A stretch of 64,000 nucleotides of DNA from Lutibacter profundi. Lineage in GTDB: Bacteria; Bacteroidota; Bacteroidia; Flavobacteriales; Flavobacteriaceae. A program made the position numbers and the translations under genes. Positions 27,559 through 35,927 of the stretch are shown here, in pieces; the first letter of the stretch is position 1; each line of letters opens with the position of its first letter. The stretch spans positions 2,448,001-2,512,000 of the forward strand of contig NZ_CP013355.1 in the NCBI RefSeq assembly GCF_001543325.1. Direction: 5' to 3'. The notes beneath the pieces were generated by a model. That model saw only the letters and a program-made list of their open reading frames with translations. It did not search any database and was not told the origin of the DNA.

Positions 27559-28821
27559 ATGAAAATTACGACTAAAAACAGCATTTCTTTAGAGAAAATA
27601 TATAAAGCTCAGCAAAACATCAAAGGAGTTGTAGAACAAACTCCTTTGGTTTTTATGAAAAATTTCTCTGAACGATACCAAGCAAAAATTTACTTCAAAA
27701 GAGAAGATTTACAAGTAGTTAGATCGTATAAAATAAGAGGTGCTTATAATAAAATTCAGAGTTTAACAAAAGAAGATTTAAAGAATGGAATTGTATGTGC
27801 AAGTGCAGGAAATCATGCACAAGGAGTTGCTTATGCTTGTCAGAAATTAAAAGTTTACGGTACTATTTTTATGCCTGTAACAACACCACATCAAAAAATT
27901 GATCAGGTTAAAATGTTTGGTGGTACATTTATAGAAATTCAACTTTTTGGTGATAGTTTCGACGATAGTCAAAAAGCTGCTATTGAGTTTTGTACTACGA
28001 ATAAAAAAGCTTTTGTACACCCATTTGATGATTTAGAAGTAATAGCAGGACAGGGAACAGTTGGGCTAGAAATTTTGAATGAAAGCTCTAGTTCTATTGA
28101 TTATTTATTTCTCCCTGTTGGCGGAGGTGGTTTAGCATCTGGTATGTCAACTGTATTTAATGTATTAAGTCCAAAAACTAAAATAGTTGGTGTAGAACCA
28201 AAAGGAGCGCCATCATTAACTACGTCATTAAAAAACAAAAAAAATACAACACTTTTAGAAATTGATAATTTTGTTGATGGAGCTGCCGTAAAGCGAATGG
28301 GAGAATTAACTTTTGAATTTTGTAAAGAGTTGTTGGATGATACCAATACCATTTGCGAAGGGCTTATTTGTTCAACCATTTTAAAAGTATATAACGAAAA
28401 TGCGATGGTAGTTGAGCCAGCAGGAGCATTATCTATAGCAGCTCTTGAAGACTACAAAGAGGAGATAAAAGGGAAAACAGTAGTTTGTGTGGTAAGTGGA
28501 GGTAATAACGATATTACCCGAATGGAGGAAATAAAAGAGCGCGCCTTATTTTATGAGGGTTTAAAACATTATTTTATCATAAAATTCCCTCAACGTGCAG
28601 GCGCTTTAAAGGAATTTGTGGTAGATGTATTGGGACCAAATGATGATATTGCTTATTTTGAATATACCAAAAAGCACAATAGAGATAAAGGGCCAGCAGT
28701 TGTTGGAATTGAATTAGATTCAAAAGATGATTTTGAACCTTTAGTAGAAAGAATGAAGCAAAAAGGATTTTTAGGTGAATATTTAAATGAAAAGCCTGAA
28801 TTATTTCAATTTATGATTTGA
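27559..28821 (+). CDS. ilvA: Threonine ammonia-lyase (threonine dehydratase, biosynthetic)
   Basis: PLP enzyme that makes 2-oxobutyrate for isoleucine. The PLP-lysine motif is seen as REDLQVVRSYKIRGAYNK near residue 55, the CASAGNHAQGVAYAC phosphate-side block near residue 82, and the glycine loop PVGGGGLASG near residue 185. One ACT-like regulatory domain follows (HYFIIKFPQRAGALKEFV), shorter than the double domain of E. coli IlvA. I use ATG 27559; a TTG directly before it is also in frame. A 114-base gap after ilvC holds no clear terminator, so it probably belongs to the ilv transcript. Confidence 0.93.
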   Translation: MKITTKNSISLEKIYKAQQNIKGVVEQTPLVFMKNFSERYQAKIYFKREDLQVVRSYKIRGAYNKIQSLTKEDLKNGIVCASAGNHAQGVAYACQKLKVYGTIFMPVTTPHQKIDQVKMFGGTFIEIQLFGDSFDDSQKAAIEFCTTNKKAFVHPFDDLEVIAGQGTVGLEILNESSSSIDYLFLPVGGGGLASGMSTVFNVLSPKTKIVGVEPKGAPSLTTSLKNKKNTTLLEIDNFVDGAAVKRMGELTFEFCKELLDDTNTICEGLICSTILKVYNENAMVVEPAGALSIAALEDYKEEIKGKTVVCVVSGGNNDITRMEEIKERALFYEGLKHYFIIKFPQRAGALKEFVVDVLGPNDDIAYFEYTKKHNRDKGPAVVGIELDSKDDFEPLVERMKQKGFLGEYLNEKPELFQFMI

Positions 28822-28900
28822 CAAAATAATAATTAGGTAAGTAATATGTGTTAATATTTAATACTATTTACCAGAAGATTGTTAAATATAATATAAAAGT

Positions 28901-28931
28901 ATTGTTGTATTAATATTTTTACGTAACATTG
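28901..28931 (+). promoter_or_regulatory. Probable promoter of the arginine operon
   Basis: ATTG at 28901-28904, a 19-base spacer, then TAACATTG at 28924-28931 fits the Bacteroidota TTTG-N19-TAnnTTTG pattern with one mismatch in each half. The Arg-rich leader ATG follows after only five bases. Confidence 0.5.
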
Positions 28932-28936
28932 CACCA

Positions 28937-29011
28937 ATGAAAATAATCAATTTAAATACAACTGTAAAATATCCCCGTCGCTCTTTCGACGTTTATCGCT
29001 GCGTGCGCTAA
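28937..29011 (+). CDS. Possible arginine-operon leader peptide (24 aa, four CGN Arg codons)
   Basis: A 24-codon frame ATG...TAA starting five bases after the promoter element. Its second half (residues 13-24) reads PRRSFDVYRCVR, with arginine codons CGT, CGC, CGC and CGC. In this AT-rich genome the arginines of nearby genes are largely AGA, so a run of CGN codons just before the arginine genes is notable. The coding segment also forms a small hairpin (CGTCG at 28976-28980 with CGACG at 28987-28991). The long distance (about 130 bases) to the downstream hairpins is unlike the compact ilv attenuators, so I am less sure of it. Confidence 0.55.
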   Translation: MKIINLNTTVKYPRRSFDVYRCVR

Positions 29012-29140
29012 TTCACCTAAAAAAAAACAGTTTATTAATTTTTCATTATTACCAATTATTTTGCAACTATCTTTTAATATTATATTTCTTTTAAGTTTGA
29101 TTCTAAATACTTCAAACAAAATAACTAGGCATTTCAGTTC

Positions 29141-29195
29141 ACGTCACCGTCCCTTGTGGGCGTCTTTATTCTAAGAAAACGGTGCGTCCGTTTTC
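29141..29195 (+). promoter_or_regulatory. Candidate RNA switch before the arginine operon (two exclusive pairings)
   Basis: ACGTCACCGT (29141-29150) can pair with ACGGTGCGT (29179-29187) with one bulged T. Alternatively GAAAACGG (29175-29182) pairs with CCGTTTTC (29188-29195) around loop TGCGT. The second hairpin is terminator-like, with A- and T-runs at its base, though no clean U-tail follows. ACGTC (29141-29145) could in turn pair with GACGT (28988-28992) in the leader-peptide codons. This is the geometry of attenuation, read by eye only. Confidence 0.45.
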
Positions 29196-29243
29196 CATTT
29201 CATAAAACATCAAAATTTAAATTTTAAAATAAAAAAGTAAACA

Positions 29244-29891
29244 ATGAAAATTGTTATAGCTAACAAAACACATATAAAATATGCAGAGATAATTTGTGAT
29301 ACTATCAAAGAATCTGCTAAAATTAGAGGTACTGGTATTGCTGAAAGAACTCCTGAGTATATTATTAAAAGAATTAAAAATAGCAATGCTGTAATAGCAA
29401 TTGATAAAGACAATTTTGCTGGATTTTGCTATATCGAAACGTGGGATAACAAAGAGTTTGTGGTAAACTCAGGACTTATTGTGCACCCTAATTTTAGAAA
29501 TCAAGGGTTAGCTAAAAAAATTAAAAAGAAAATTTTAGAATACTCAAAACAAAAATACCCAGATGCTAAAATATTTGGGATTACAACAGGTTTGGCAGTT
29601 TTAAAAATTAATTATGAATTGGGATATCAGCCAGTAACTTTTTCTGAATTAACTAGAGATGAAGCTTTTTGGAATGGCTGTAAAACATGCGGTAATTATG
29701 ATGTTTTAATGAGAACAGATAAAAAAATGTGTTTATGTACAGGAATGCTGTACAATCCAATTCATAAAAAAAATGAAAAGAAGCATCCTTATAATTCAAA
29801 AGTATTAAGCAGATTAAAAAAAATTAAACAAGCATTATTTCTAAAAAAGAATAAAAAACAATATCATGGAAAAAGTAGTAGTAGCATATAG
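29244..29891 (+). CDS. GNAT-family acyltransferase, probable N-acylglutamate synthase
   Basis: A 215-residue GNAT protein at the head of the arginine operon. The acyl-CoA-binding motif is VVNSGLIVHPNFRNQGLAKKIKKK (Q/RxxGxG/A type). After it come a Cys cluster, CKTC near residue 150 and CLC near residue 168, and a Lys-rich tail. The operon otherwise has every arginine gene but no argA or argJ, so this protein is the natural candidate for acylating glutamate. From memory, a GNAT protein of Bacteroides thetaiotaomicron does this with succinyl-CoA. Whether acetyl or succinyl is used here is open. The end overlaps argG by 26 bases. Confidence 0.72.
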   Translation: MKIVIANKTHIKYAEIICDTIKESAKIRGTGIAERTPEYIIKRIKNSNAVIAIDKDNFAGFCYIETWDNKEFVVNSGLIVHPNFRNQGLAKKIKKKILEYSKQKYPDAKIFGITTGLAVLKINYELGYQPVTFSELTRDEAFWNGCKTCGNYDVLMRTDKKMCLCTGMLYNPIHKKNEKKHPYNSKVLSRLKKIKQALFLKKNKKQYHGKSSSSI

Positions 29892-31053
29892 CGGAGGTTT
29901 GGATACTTCCTATTGCGTTAAATATTTACAACACGAATTAAACCTTGAAGTTCATAGTGTTTTGGTAAATACTGGGGGTTTTTCAGAAGAAGAACTTAAA
30001 GTTGTTGAAGCAAAAGCGTACAATATGGGAGTTGCTTCACATACAAATAAAAATATTTTAGATATTTATTATGAAAAAGCTATAAAATTTATGGTGTATG
30101 GAAATGTATTAAAAAATAATACCTATCCACTTTCTGTAAGTGCTGAACGGGTTTTTCAAGCTATTGAAGTGGTAGAATATGCAAAAAAAATTGATGCAAA
30201 ATATATTGCACACGGTAGCACAGGTGCAGGAAATGACCAAGTACGATTTGATATGATTTTTCAAACATTGGCTCCAGAAATTGAAATTATAACCCCAATT
30301 AGAGATTTAAAACTTTCCCGACAAGAAGAAATTCACTATTTACAAAAACATGGTGTAGATTATCCATGGTCTAAAGCAAAATACTCTATTAATAAAGGAA
30401 TTTGGGGAACAAGTATTGGAGGTGTAGAGACATTGACCTCTCATCAGGCTTTGCCTGAAGAAGCTTATCCAAGTCAATTAGAAAAAACAACACCTACTGA
30501 TGTGAAACTTCATTTTAAAAATGGAGAATTAATTGGATTAAACGATGAATTTGACTCGCCGGTAAATACTATTTTAAAGCTAGAAGCTATTGCATCAAAA
30601 TATGCAATTGGTAGAGATATTCATGTTGGGGATACCATTGTTGGTATTAAAGGAAGAGTAGGTTTTGAAGCGGCTGCAGCAACAGTAATTATTAAAGCTC
30701 ATCATTTATTAGAAAAACACGTACTATCTAAATGGCAACAAAATTTAAAGGAAAATATGGGTAGTACTTATGGTATGTTACTACATGATGGTCAATATTT
30801 TGAACCTGCAATGAGAGATTTGGAAGCCTTTTTAGTAAATTCACAGAAAACAGTTACAGGAACAGTATTTGTAACCTTAAAACCGTATCATTTTACTTTA
30901 AACGGAATTGAATCTAAACACGATTTAATGAAATCTAAATTTGGAGAATATGGAGAAACGAATAAAGCGTGGACTGCAGATGATGCAAAAGGCTTTATTA
31001 AAATTTTAGGAACTCCAAATAAAATTTATCACAGCGTAAATTCAGAATTATGA
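29866..31053 (+). CDS. argG: Argininosuccinate synthase
   Basis: Joins citrulline and aspartate with ATP. The N-terminal PP-loop is VVVAYSGGLDTSYCVKYL. Further conserved blocks are AHGSTGAGNDQVRFD (near residue 115), which contacts ATP and citrulline, and SINKGIWGTSIGG. The 395-residue length is usual. It starts inside the last codons of the GNAT gene (26-base overlap) and shares four bases with argC, so these three are tightly coupled in translation. Confidence 0.95.
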   Translation: MEKVVVAYSGGLDTSYCVKYLQHELNLEVHSVLVNTGGFSEEELKVVEAKAYNMGVASHTNKNILDIYYEKAIKFMVYGNVLKNNTYPLSVSAERVFQAIEVVEYAKKIDAKYIAHGSTGAGNDQVRFDMIFQTLAPEIEIITPIRDLKLSRQEEIHYLQKHGVDYPWSKAKYSINKGIWGTSIGGVETLTSHQALPEEAYPSQLEKTTPTDVKLHFKNGELIGLNDEFDSPVNTILKLEAIASKYAIGRDIHVGDTIVGIKGRVGFEAAAATVIIKAHHLLEKHVLSKWQQNLKENMGSTYGMLLHDGQYFEPAMRDLEAFLVNSQKTVTGTVFVTLKPYHFTLNGIESKHDLMKSKFGEYGETNKAWTADDAKGFIKILGTPNKIYHSVNSEL

Positions 31054-32027
31054 TTAAAGTAGGAATAGTTGGTGGCGCAGGTTATACTGCTGGAGAGTTA
31101 ATAAGATTGTTGGTGCACCATTCAAAAGTTGAATTAGATTTTGTGTACAGTACTTCAAATGCAGGGAATTATATTTACAATGTACATCAGGATTTACTAG
31201 GTTCGTTAGATTTGAAATTCACAGATATTATAAATTCAGAAATTGATGTATTGTTTTTGTGTTTGGGACACGGAAATTCTAAAAAGTTTTTAGAACAGCA
31301 TCAATTTTCTTCAACTACTAAAATTATAGATTTAAGTAACGACTTTAGATTAGAAGACGATGCCGTTTTTCAAGAAAAAGAATTTGTATATGGTTTGCCT
31401 GAATTAAAAAAAGAAGCAATAAAATCAGCTAAAAACATTGCAAACCCAGGTTGTTTTGCTACTGCAATTCAATTGGCTTTATTACCATTGGTTCAGCATA
31501 ATCTAATAAAAAGTTCGGTACATATTAATGCAACAACAGGTTCAACAGGAGCAGGAGTTTCACCAAGTGCAACTACTCATTTTAGTTGGAGAGATAATAA
31601 TTTTTCAGTGTATAAAGCATTTACGCATCAACATTTAGATGAAATTAATGAGAGTTTGTCAATGTTACAAAAAGGTTTCTCTGAAGAACTATTTTTTATT
31701 CCAAATAGAGGGAATTTTAGTAGAGGAATTTTTGCTTCTATTTACTTAAATTTTGATAAAAATATTGATATTGCTTTTCAAATATATGAAGACTTTTATA
31801 AAGAATCTCCATTTACGCATATTACAAAAATACCAGTACATTTAAAGCAAGTTGTAAATACAAATAACTGCTTTATTCATTTAGAAAAACACAACAATAC
31901 ATTATTAATTACTTCGGTACTAGATAATTTGTTAAAAGGAGCTTCAGGGCAGGCAATTCAAAACATGAATTTATTGTATGGCTTTAATGAAACTGAAGGG
32001 CTACAATTAAAAGCAACATCATTTTAA
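31050..32027 (+). CDS. argC: N-acyl-gamma-glutamyl-phosphate reductase
   Basis: NADPH-dependent reduction of N-acyl-glutamyl phosphate to the semialdehyde. The 325 residues show the Rossmann motif VGIVGGAGYTAGELIRLL, the FLCLGHG segment, and the catalytic Cys in NPGCFATAIQLAL (near residue 135). TGSTGAGVSPS follows. It overlaps argG by four bases (ATGA) and is followed after ten bases by proC. Confidence 0.94.
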   Translation: MIKVGIVGGAGYTAGELIRLLVHHSKVELDFVYSTSNAGNYIYNVHQDLLGSLDLKFTDIINSEIDVLFLCLGHGNSKKFLEQHQFSSTTKIIDLSNDFRLEDDAVFQEKEFVYGLPELKKEAIKSAKNIANPGCFATAIQLALLPLVQHNLIKSSVHINATTGSTGAGVSPSATTHFSWRDNNFSVYKAFTHQHLDEINESLSMLQKGFSEELFFIPNRGNFSRGIFASIYLNFDKNIDIAFQIYEDFYKESPFTHITKIPVHLKQVVNTNNCFIHLEKHNNTLLITSVLDNLLKGASGQAIQNMNLLYGFNETEGLQLKATSF

Positions 32028-32037
32028 AATAAAAAAC

Positions 32038-32832
32038 ATGAAAATAGCAATTATAGGAACAGGAAATTTGGGATATTCAATCGCAATAGGTGTTTTAGCT
32101 CAAAAAAGTTTTAAAGTTAGGAATTTGTATTTAACAAAAAGAAATATAATAGCATTAAACTCTTTAGGGAAATTGCCAAATGTTAAAATTTCTACTGACA
32201 ATAAAAAAGCTGTAAAAAATTCTGATGTAATTATTTTGGCAGTTCAACCAAATCAATTACAAAGTATTTTGGAAGAAGTTAAAGGAGTAATAAATGCACA
32301 AACACATACTATTATATCAGTAGCAACAGGAAGAAAAATTAATGAAATTGAATCGATTTTAGGAAGTGAAACTGCGATTATTAGGAGTATGCCCAATACA
32401 GCAATTTCAGTAGGACAATCTATGACATGTCTAAGTTCAAATAAAAGAGGAGGAGAAAATATTGAATTGGCTAAAATTATTTTTAACTCATTAGGTACAA
32501 CAATGTGTATTGAAGAAAGATTAATGCAGTCTGCTACTGTAATTTGCGCAAGTGGTATTGCTTTTTGGATGCGTTTAATTCGTGCTACAGCCCAGGGCGC
32601 GGTTCAACTAGGGTTTCATGCAAATGAAGCACAAGAGTTAGCTATGCAAACCTGTTTAGGAGCGGCAAGTTTATTATCACAGTCTGGAAATCATCCAGAG
32701 CAGGAAATTGATAAAGTAACTACGCCAAGTGGTTGTACAATTGAAGGTTTAAACGAGATGGAACATCAAGGGTTAAGCTCTTCAATAATTAAGGGGTTGG
32801 TAACTTCTTTTGAAAAAATTAATCAGATTTAA
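32038..32832 (+). CDS. proC: Pyrroline-5-carboxylate reductase
   Basis: Last step of proline synthesis. A 264-residue protein with the N-terminal dinucleotide-binding IIGTGNLGYSIAIG, the ILAVQPNQL strand, RSMPNTAISVGQSMT (near residue 120), and the C-terminal dimer-forming motif VTTPSGCTIEGLNEME. It sits between argC and argD, so proline and arginine genes, which share glutamate as precursor, are transcribed together. Confidence 0.93.
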   Translation: MKIAIIGTGNLGYSIAIGVLAQKSFKVRNLYLTKRNIIALNSLGKLPNVKISTDNKKAVKNSDVIILAVQPNQLQSILEEVKGVINAQTHTIISVATGRKINEIESILGSETAIIRSMPNTAISVGQSMTCLSSNKRGGENIELAKIIFNSLGTTMCIEERLMQSATVICASGIAFWMRLIRATAQGAVQLGFHANEAQELAMQTCLGAASLLSQSGNHPEQEIDKVTTPSGCTIEGLNEMEHQGLSSSIIKGLVTSFEKINQI

Positions 32833-32842
32833 AAAATAATGT

Positions 32843-33973
32843 ATGGAATTATTTGATGTTTATCCGTTGTATAGTGTTACTCCTGTAAAAGCTGAGGGTG
32901 CTTATGTTTGGGATGAAAATAATACAAAATATTTAGATTTATATGGAGGCCATGGCGTAATTTCTATTGGGCATACACATCCTAAATATGTGAAGGCATT
33001 GTCTGATCAATTAAGTAAAATTGGGTTTTATTCCAATTCAATTCAAAACCCGTTACAAGTTGAGTTGGCTCAAAAATTAGGGAAATTATCAGGTTGCGAA
33101 GATTATCAATTGTTTTTATGTAATTCTGGTGCTGAAGCCAATGAAAATGCGTTGAAATTAGCTTCGTTTATAACTGGGAAAAGTAGAATTATTTCTTTTA
33201 CAAATTCTTTTCACGGAAGAACCTCAGCAGCAGTTGCAGTTACAGATAATATGAAAATTAATGCGCCTATAAATTTACAGCAAGAAGTTACTTTTTTACC
33301 TTTAAACAATATTGAATTGCTAATTCAAGAGCTTATGAAAGGAGATGTAGCAGCAGTAATTATTGAAGGGATTCAAGGGGTTGGTGGTTTAGATGAAGGA
33401 ACAACAGAATTCTTTCAACAACTTCAAGAAATTTGTCAGGAAAAAGAGGCATTGTTAATTTTAGATGAAATTCAATCTGGTTACGGAAGAAGTGGACAAT
33501 TTTTTGCGTTTCAACACCATCATATTCAGCCTGATATTATCACCACAGCAAAAGGAATGGCTAACGGATTTCCAATTGGAGCTGTGTTAATTTCTAATAA
33601 ATACAAAGCTAAACATGGAATGTTGGGAACTACTTTTGGCGGAAATCACTTAGCTTGTGCAGCTGCAATTTCAGTGTTAAATAGTATTGAAGAAGAAAAC
33701 TTAATTGCTAATGTAAATGAAGTTTACAAATACTTTTTAGAAGAAATTAAATTGGTTTCAAAAGTTAAAAAAGTGAAAGGAAAAGGCTTAATGTTGGGCA
33801 TTGAATTTGATTTTGAAGTTGGAGACTTACGGAAAAAATTAATTTTTGATAAACATATTTTTACTGGAGGCTCTAACAATAAAAATTTACTGAGAATTTT
33901 ACCACCATTAAACATAAAAAAAGAGCAAATAGCTTCTTTTATAAATGCATTAAAAGAATTAATAGCATCATGA
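32843..33973 (+). CDS. argD: N-acylornithine aminotransferase
   Basis: PLP enzyme of class III aminotransferases that converts the N-acyl-glutamate semialdehyde to N-acylornithine. In 376 residues: YLDLYGGHGVISIGHTHP, NSGAEANENALKLA (near residue 95), LILDEIQSGYGRSG (Asp contacting PLP), and the PLP lysine in TTAKGMANGFPIGA (near residue 235). It overlaps proA by four bases. The start at 32843 lies ten bases after proC. Confidence 0.93.
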   Translation: MELFDVYPLYSVTPVKAEGAYVWDENNTKYLDLYGGHGVISIGHTHPKYVKALSDQLSKIGFYSNSIQNPLQVELAQKLGKLSGCEDYQLFLCNSGAEANENALKLASFITGKSRIISFTNSFHGRTSAAVAVTDNMKINAPINLQQEVTFLPLNNIELLIQELMKGDVAAVIIEGIQGVGGLDEGTTEFFQQLQEICQEKEALLILDEIQSGYGRSGQFFAFQHHHIQPDIITTAKGMANGFPIGAVLISNKYKAKHGMLGTTFGGNHLACAAAISVLNSIEEENLIANVNEVYKYFLEEIKLVSKVKKVKGKGLMLGIEFDFEVGDLRKKLIFDKHIFTGGSNNKNLLRILPPLNIKKEQIASFINALKELIAS

Positions 33974-35166
33974 ATAAAACCTTAACCATACAACAGCGAA
34001 ATGATGTTTTACGTTCAATGGTAAAATTAATTGCCGCTGAAAAAGTAGAAATATTGAATGCAAACAAATTGGACGTAAACAATTACAATGGTGCAGATTT
34101 GGCCATGTACGACCGTTTAAAAGTGGATGATGATAAAATTGAAGGAATGATGTTATCATTGCAACAATTAATAGCTGATGTTGATCCGGTAGGGAAAGAA
34201 TTATACCATTTCATACATGAAAACGGATTGAAAATTACCAATAAATCAGCACCGTTTGGTACCGTTTTAATCATTTATGAATCTAGACCCGACGTTACTG
34301 TTGAAGCAACAGGAATTGCTTTTAAATCGGGAAATAAAATTTTGTTAAAAGGAGGGAAAGAGTCTATAAATTCAAATTTAAAAATTGTTGAGTTGTGGCA
34401 TAAAGCATTGAAGAAAAATAATATTTCAACTGAATGGGTTGAGTATTTAAATTACAATAGAACGGAAACACAGGCTTTTTTAGAAAATCCAACTCAAAAA
34501 GTAGATTTAATAGTACCACGTGGCGGTGAAAAACTAATTGCTTTTGTAAAGCAAAACGCTACTTGCCCTGTAATTGTAAGTGGGCGCGGAAATAATTTTA
34601 TTTATGTTGATACTGAAGCAGATTTAGAGCTTGCTTTAAAAGTGATAATTAATGGTAAAACATCAAAAATATCAGCTTGTAATGCAGTAGATAAAGTATT
34701 AATAAATTCAAACTTACCAAATAACGCATTGTTTATTAAAAAATTAATTAAAAAATTAATTGAATTTAAAGTTGAAATTTTTGGTGATGCTAAATTGTCA
34801 AATTTTGATAATGTATCTCCTTATAAAAATGAAGATATTTGGAATGAAGAATTTTTAGATTATAAAATTGTAATTGGAAGTGTAAATTCTTCAGAAGAAG
34901 CTATTGCTAAAATCAACAAATATGGAGGTGGACATTCCGCCGTTATTATCACTAAAAATAACGAAACAGCAAATTTATTTATGGAATCAACAGATTGTGC
35001 TGCTGTATATCAAAATGCTTCAACTCGTTTTACAGATGGCGGTGAGTTTGGTTTAGGTGGAGAGTTAGCAATAAGTACCGATAAATTGCACCATAGAGGC
35101 CCAATGGGATTACAACATTTAGTAACTAATAAATGGTTTATATACGGAGATGGACAAATCAGATAA
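33970..35166 (+). CDS. proA: Glutamate-5-semialdehyde dehydrogenase (gamma-glutamyl phosphate reductase)
   Basis: Reduces gamma-glutamyl phosphate in the second proline step. The 398-residue protein shows GTVLIIYESRPDVTVEATGIAFKSGN (near residue 97), KGGKES, and the region with the catalytic Cys, KTSKISACNAVDKVLI (near residue 235), and the C-terminal RFTDGGEFGLGGE. It overlaps argD by four bases and proB by 17 bases, so the order argD-proA-proB is translationally linked. Confidence 0.93.
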   Translation: MNKTLTIQQRNDVLRSMVKLIAAEKVEILNANKLDVNNYNGADLAMYDRLKVDDDKIEGMMLSLQQLIADVDPVGKELYHFIHENGLKITNKSAPFGTVLIIYESRPDVTVEATGIAFKSGNKILLKGGKESINSNLKIVELWHKALKKNNISTEWVEYLNYNRTETQAFLENPTQKVDLIVPRGGEKLIAFVKQNATCPVIVSGRGNNFIYVDTEADLELALKVIINGKTSKISACNAVDKVLINSNLPNNALFIKKLIKKLIEFKVEIFGDAKLSNFDNVSPYKNEDIWNEEFLDYKIVIGSVNSSEEAIAKINKYGGGHSAVIITKNNETANLFMESTDCAAVYQNASTRFTDGGEFGLGGELAISTDKLHHRGPMGLQHLVTNKWFIYGDGQIR

Positions 35167-35926
35167 AAAAAGAATAGTATTAAAAATTGGCACCAATGTG
35201 CTTACTAAAGGAACAAATAATATCTCTAGAGGTAAAATTGAAGATATTGCACAGCAAATAGCATTTTTAAAAGACGATTATGAGTTTGTAATTGTTAGTT
35301 CGGGTGCAATAGCTGCGGCTAAACAGTTTGTAAATTTAGAGAGTAACGGGAAAGAAATTAACGTTAAACAAGCTTTAGCATCTATTGGTCAACCACATTT
35401 AATGAGAATTTTTCAGGAAAATTTTAGAGAATTAGGATTGTTAACATCACAATGTTTATTGTCGTATTCAGATTTTGAAAAAGAACAATCTAAAAAGAAC
35501 ATAGTAAACACCATTAACGTGTTAGTTAAAAACAGTTATATTCCAATTATCAACGAAAATGATACCGTAGCAACTGATGAAATAAAATTTGGTGATAATG
35601 ATAAATTGGCAGCCTTAACAGCGGTATTATTAGGTGCCGATTTATTTATTATAGCTACAAACACCAATGGTGTTTACACCAAAAAATCTATAGCAGAAAA
35701 TAAGGTAGAAACAATAAACAATTCAACAAATATTAATTCACTTAAAAAAGAAGTTGAAAAATCTATTTCTTCGCACGGAACTGGAGGAATGTTTTCAAAA
35801 ATTAATGCTGCAGAAATTGCTCAAGAAGCAATGATTGAAACGTGGATTGTGAATGGTTTAAACGATAATTTTATATTAGATGCTATTAAAAACAACGCAA
35901 ACTTTACAAAAATAACAATACAATAA
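35150..35926 (+). CDS. proB: Glutamate 5-kinase without PUA domain
   Basis: Phosphorylates glutamate in the first proline step. The 258 residues make up the amino-acid-kinase fold only: IVLKIGTNVLTKG at the N-terminus, VSSGAIAAAKQ, PIINENDTVATDEIKFGDNDKLAALTA in the centre, and HGTGGMFSKINAAEIA near the end. E. coli ProB (367 residues) has an added C-terminal PUA domain, which is absent here. It starts inside proA (17-base overlap), and the argF' gene follows after one base. Confidence 0.92.
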   Translation: MDKSDKKRIVLKIGTNVLTKGTNNISRGKIEDIAQQIAFLKDDYEFVIVSSGAIAAAKQFVNLESNGKEINVKQALASIGQPHLMRIFQENFRELGLLTSQCLLSYSDFEKEQSKKNIVNTINVLVKNSYIPIINENDTVATDEIKFGDNDKLAALTAVLLGADLFIIATNTNGVYTKKSIAENKVETINNSTNINSLKKEVEKSISSHGTGGMFSKINAAEIAQEAMIETWIVNGLNDNFILDAIKNNANFTKITIQ

Positions 35927-35927
35927 A

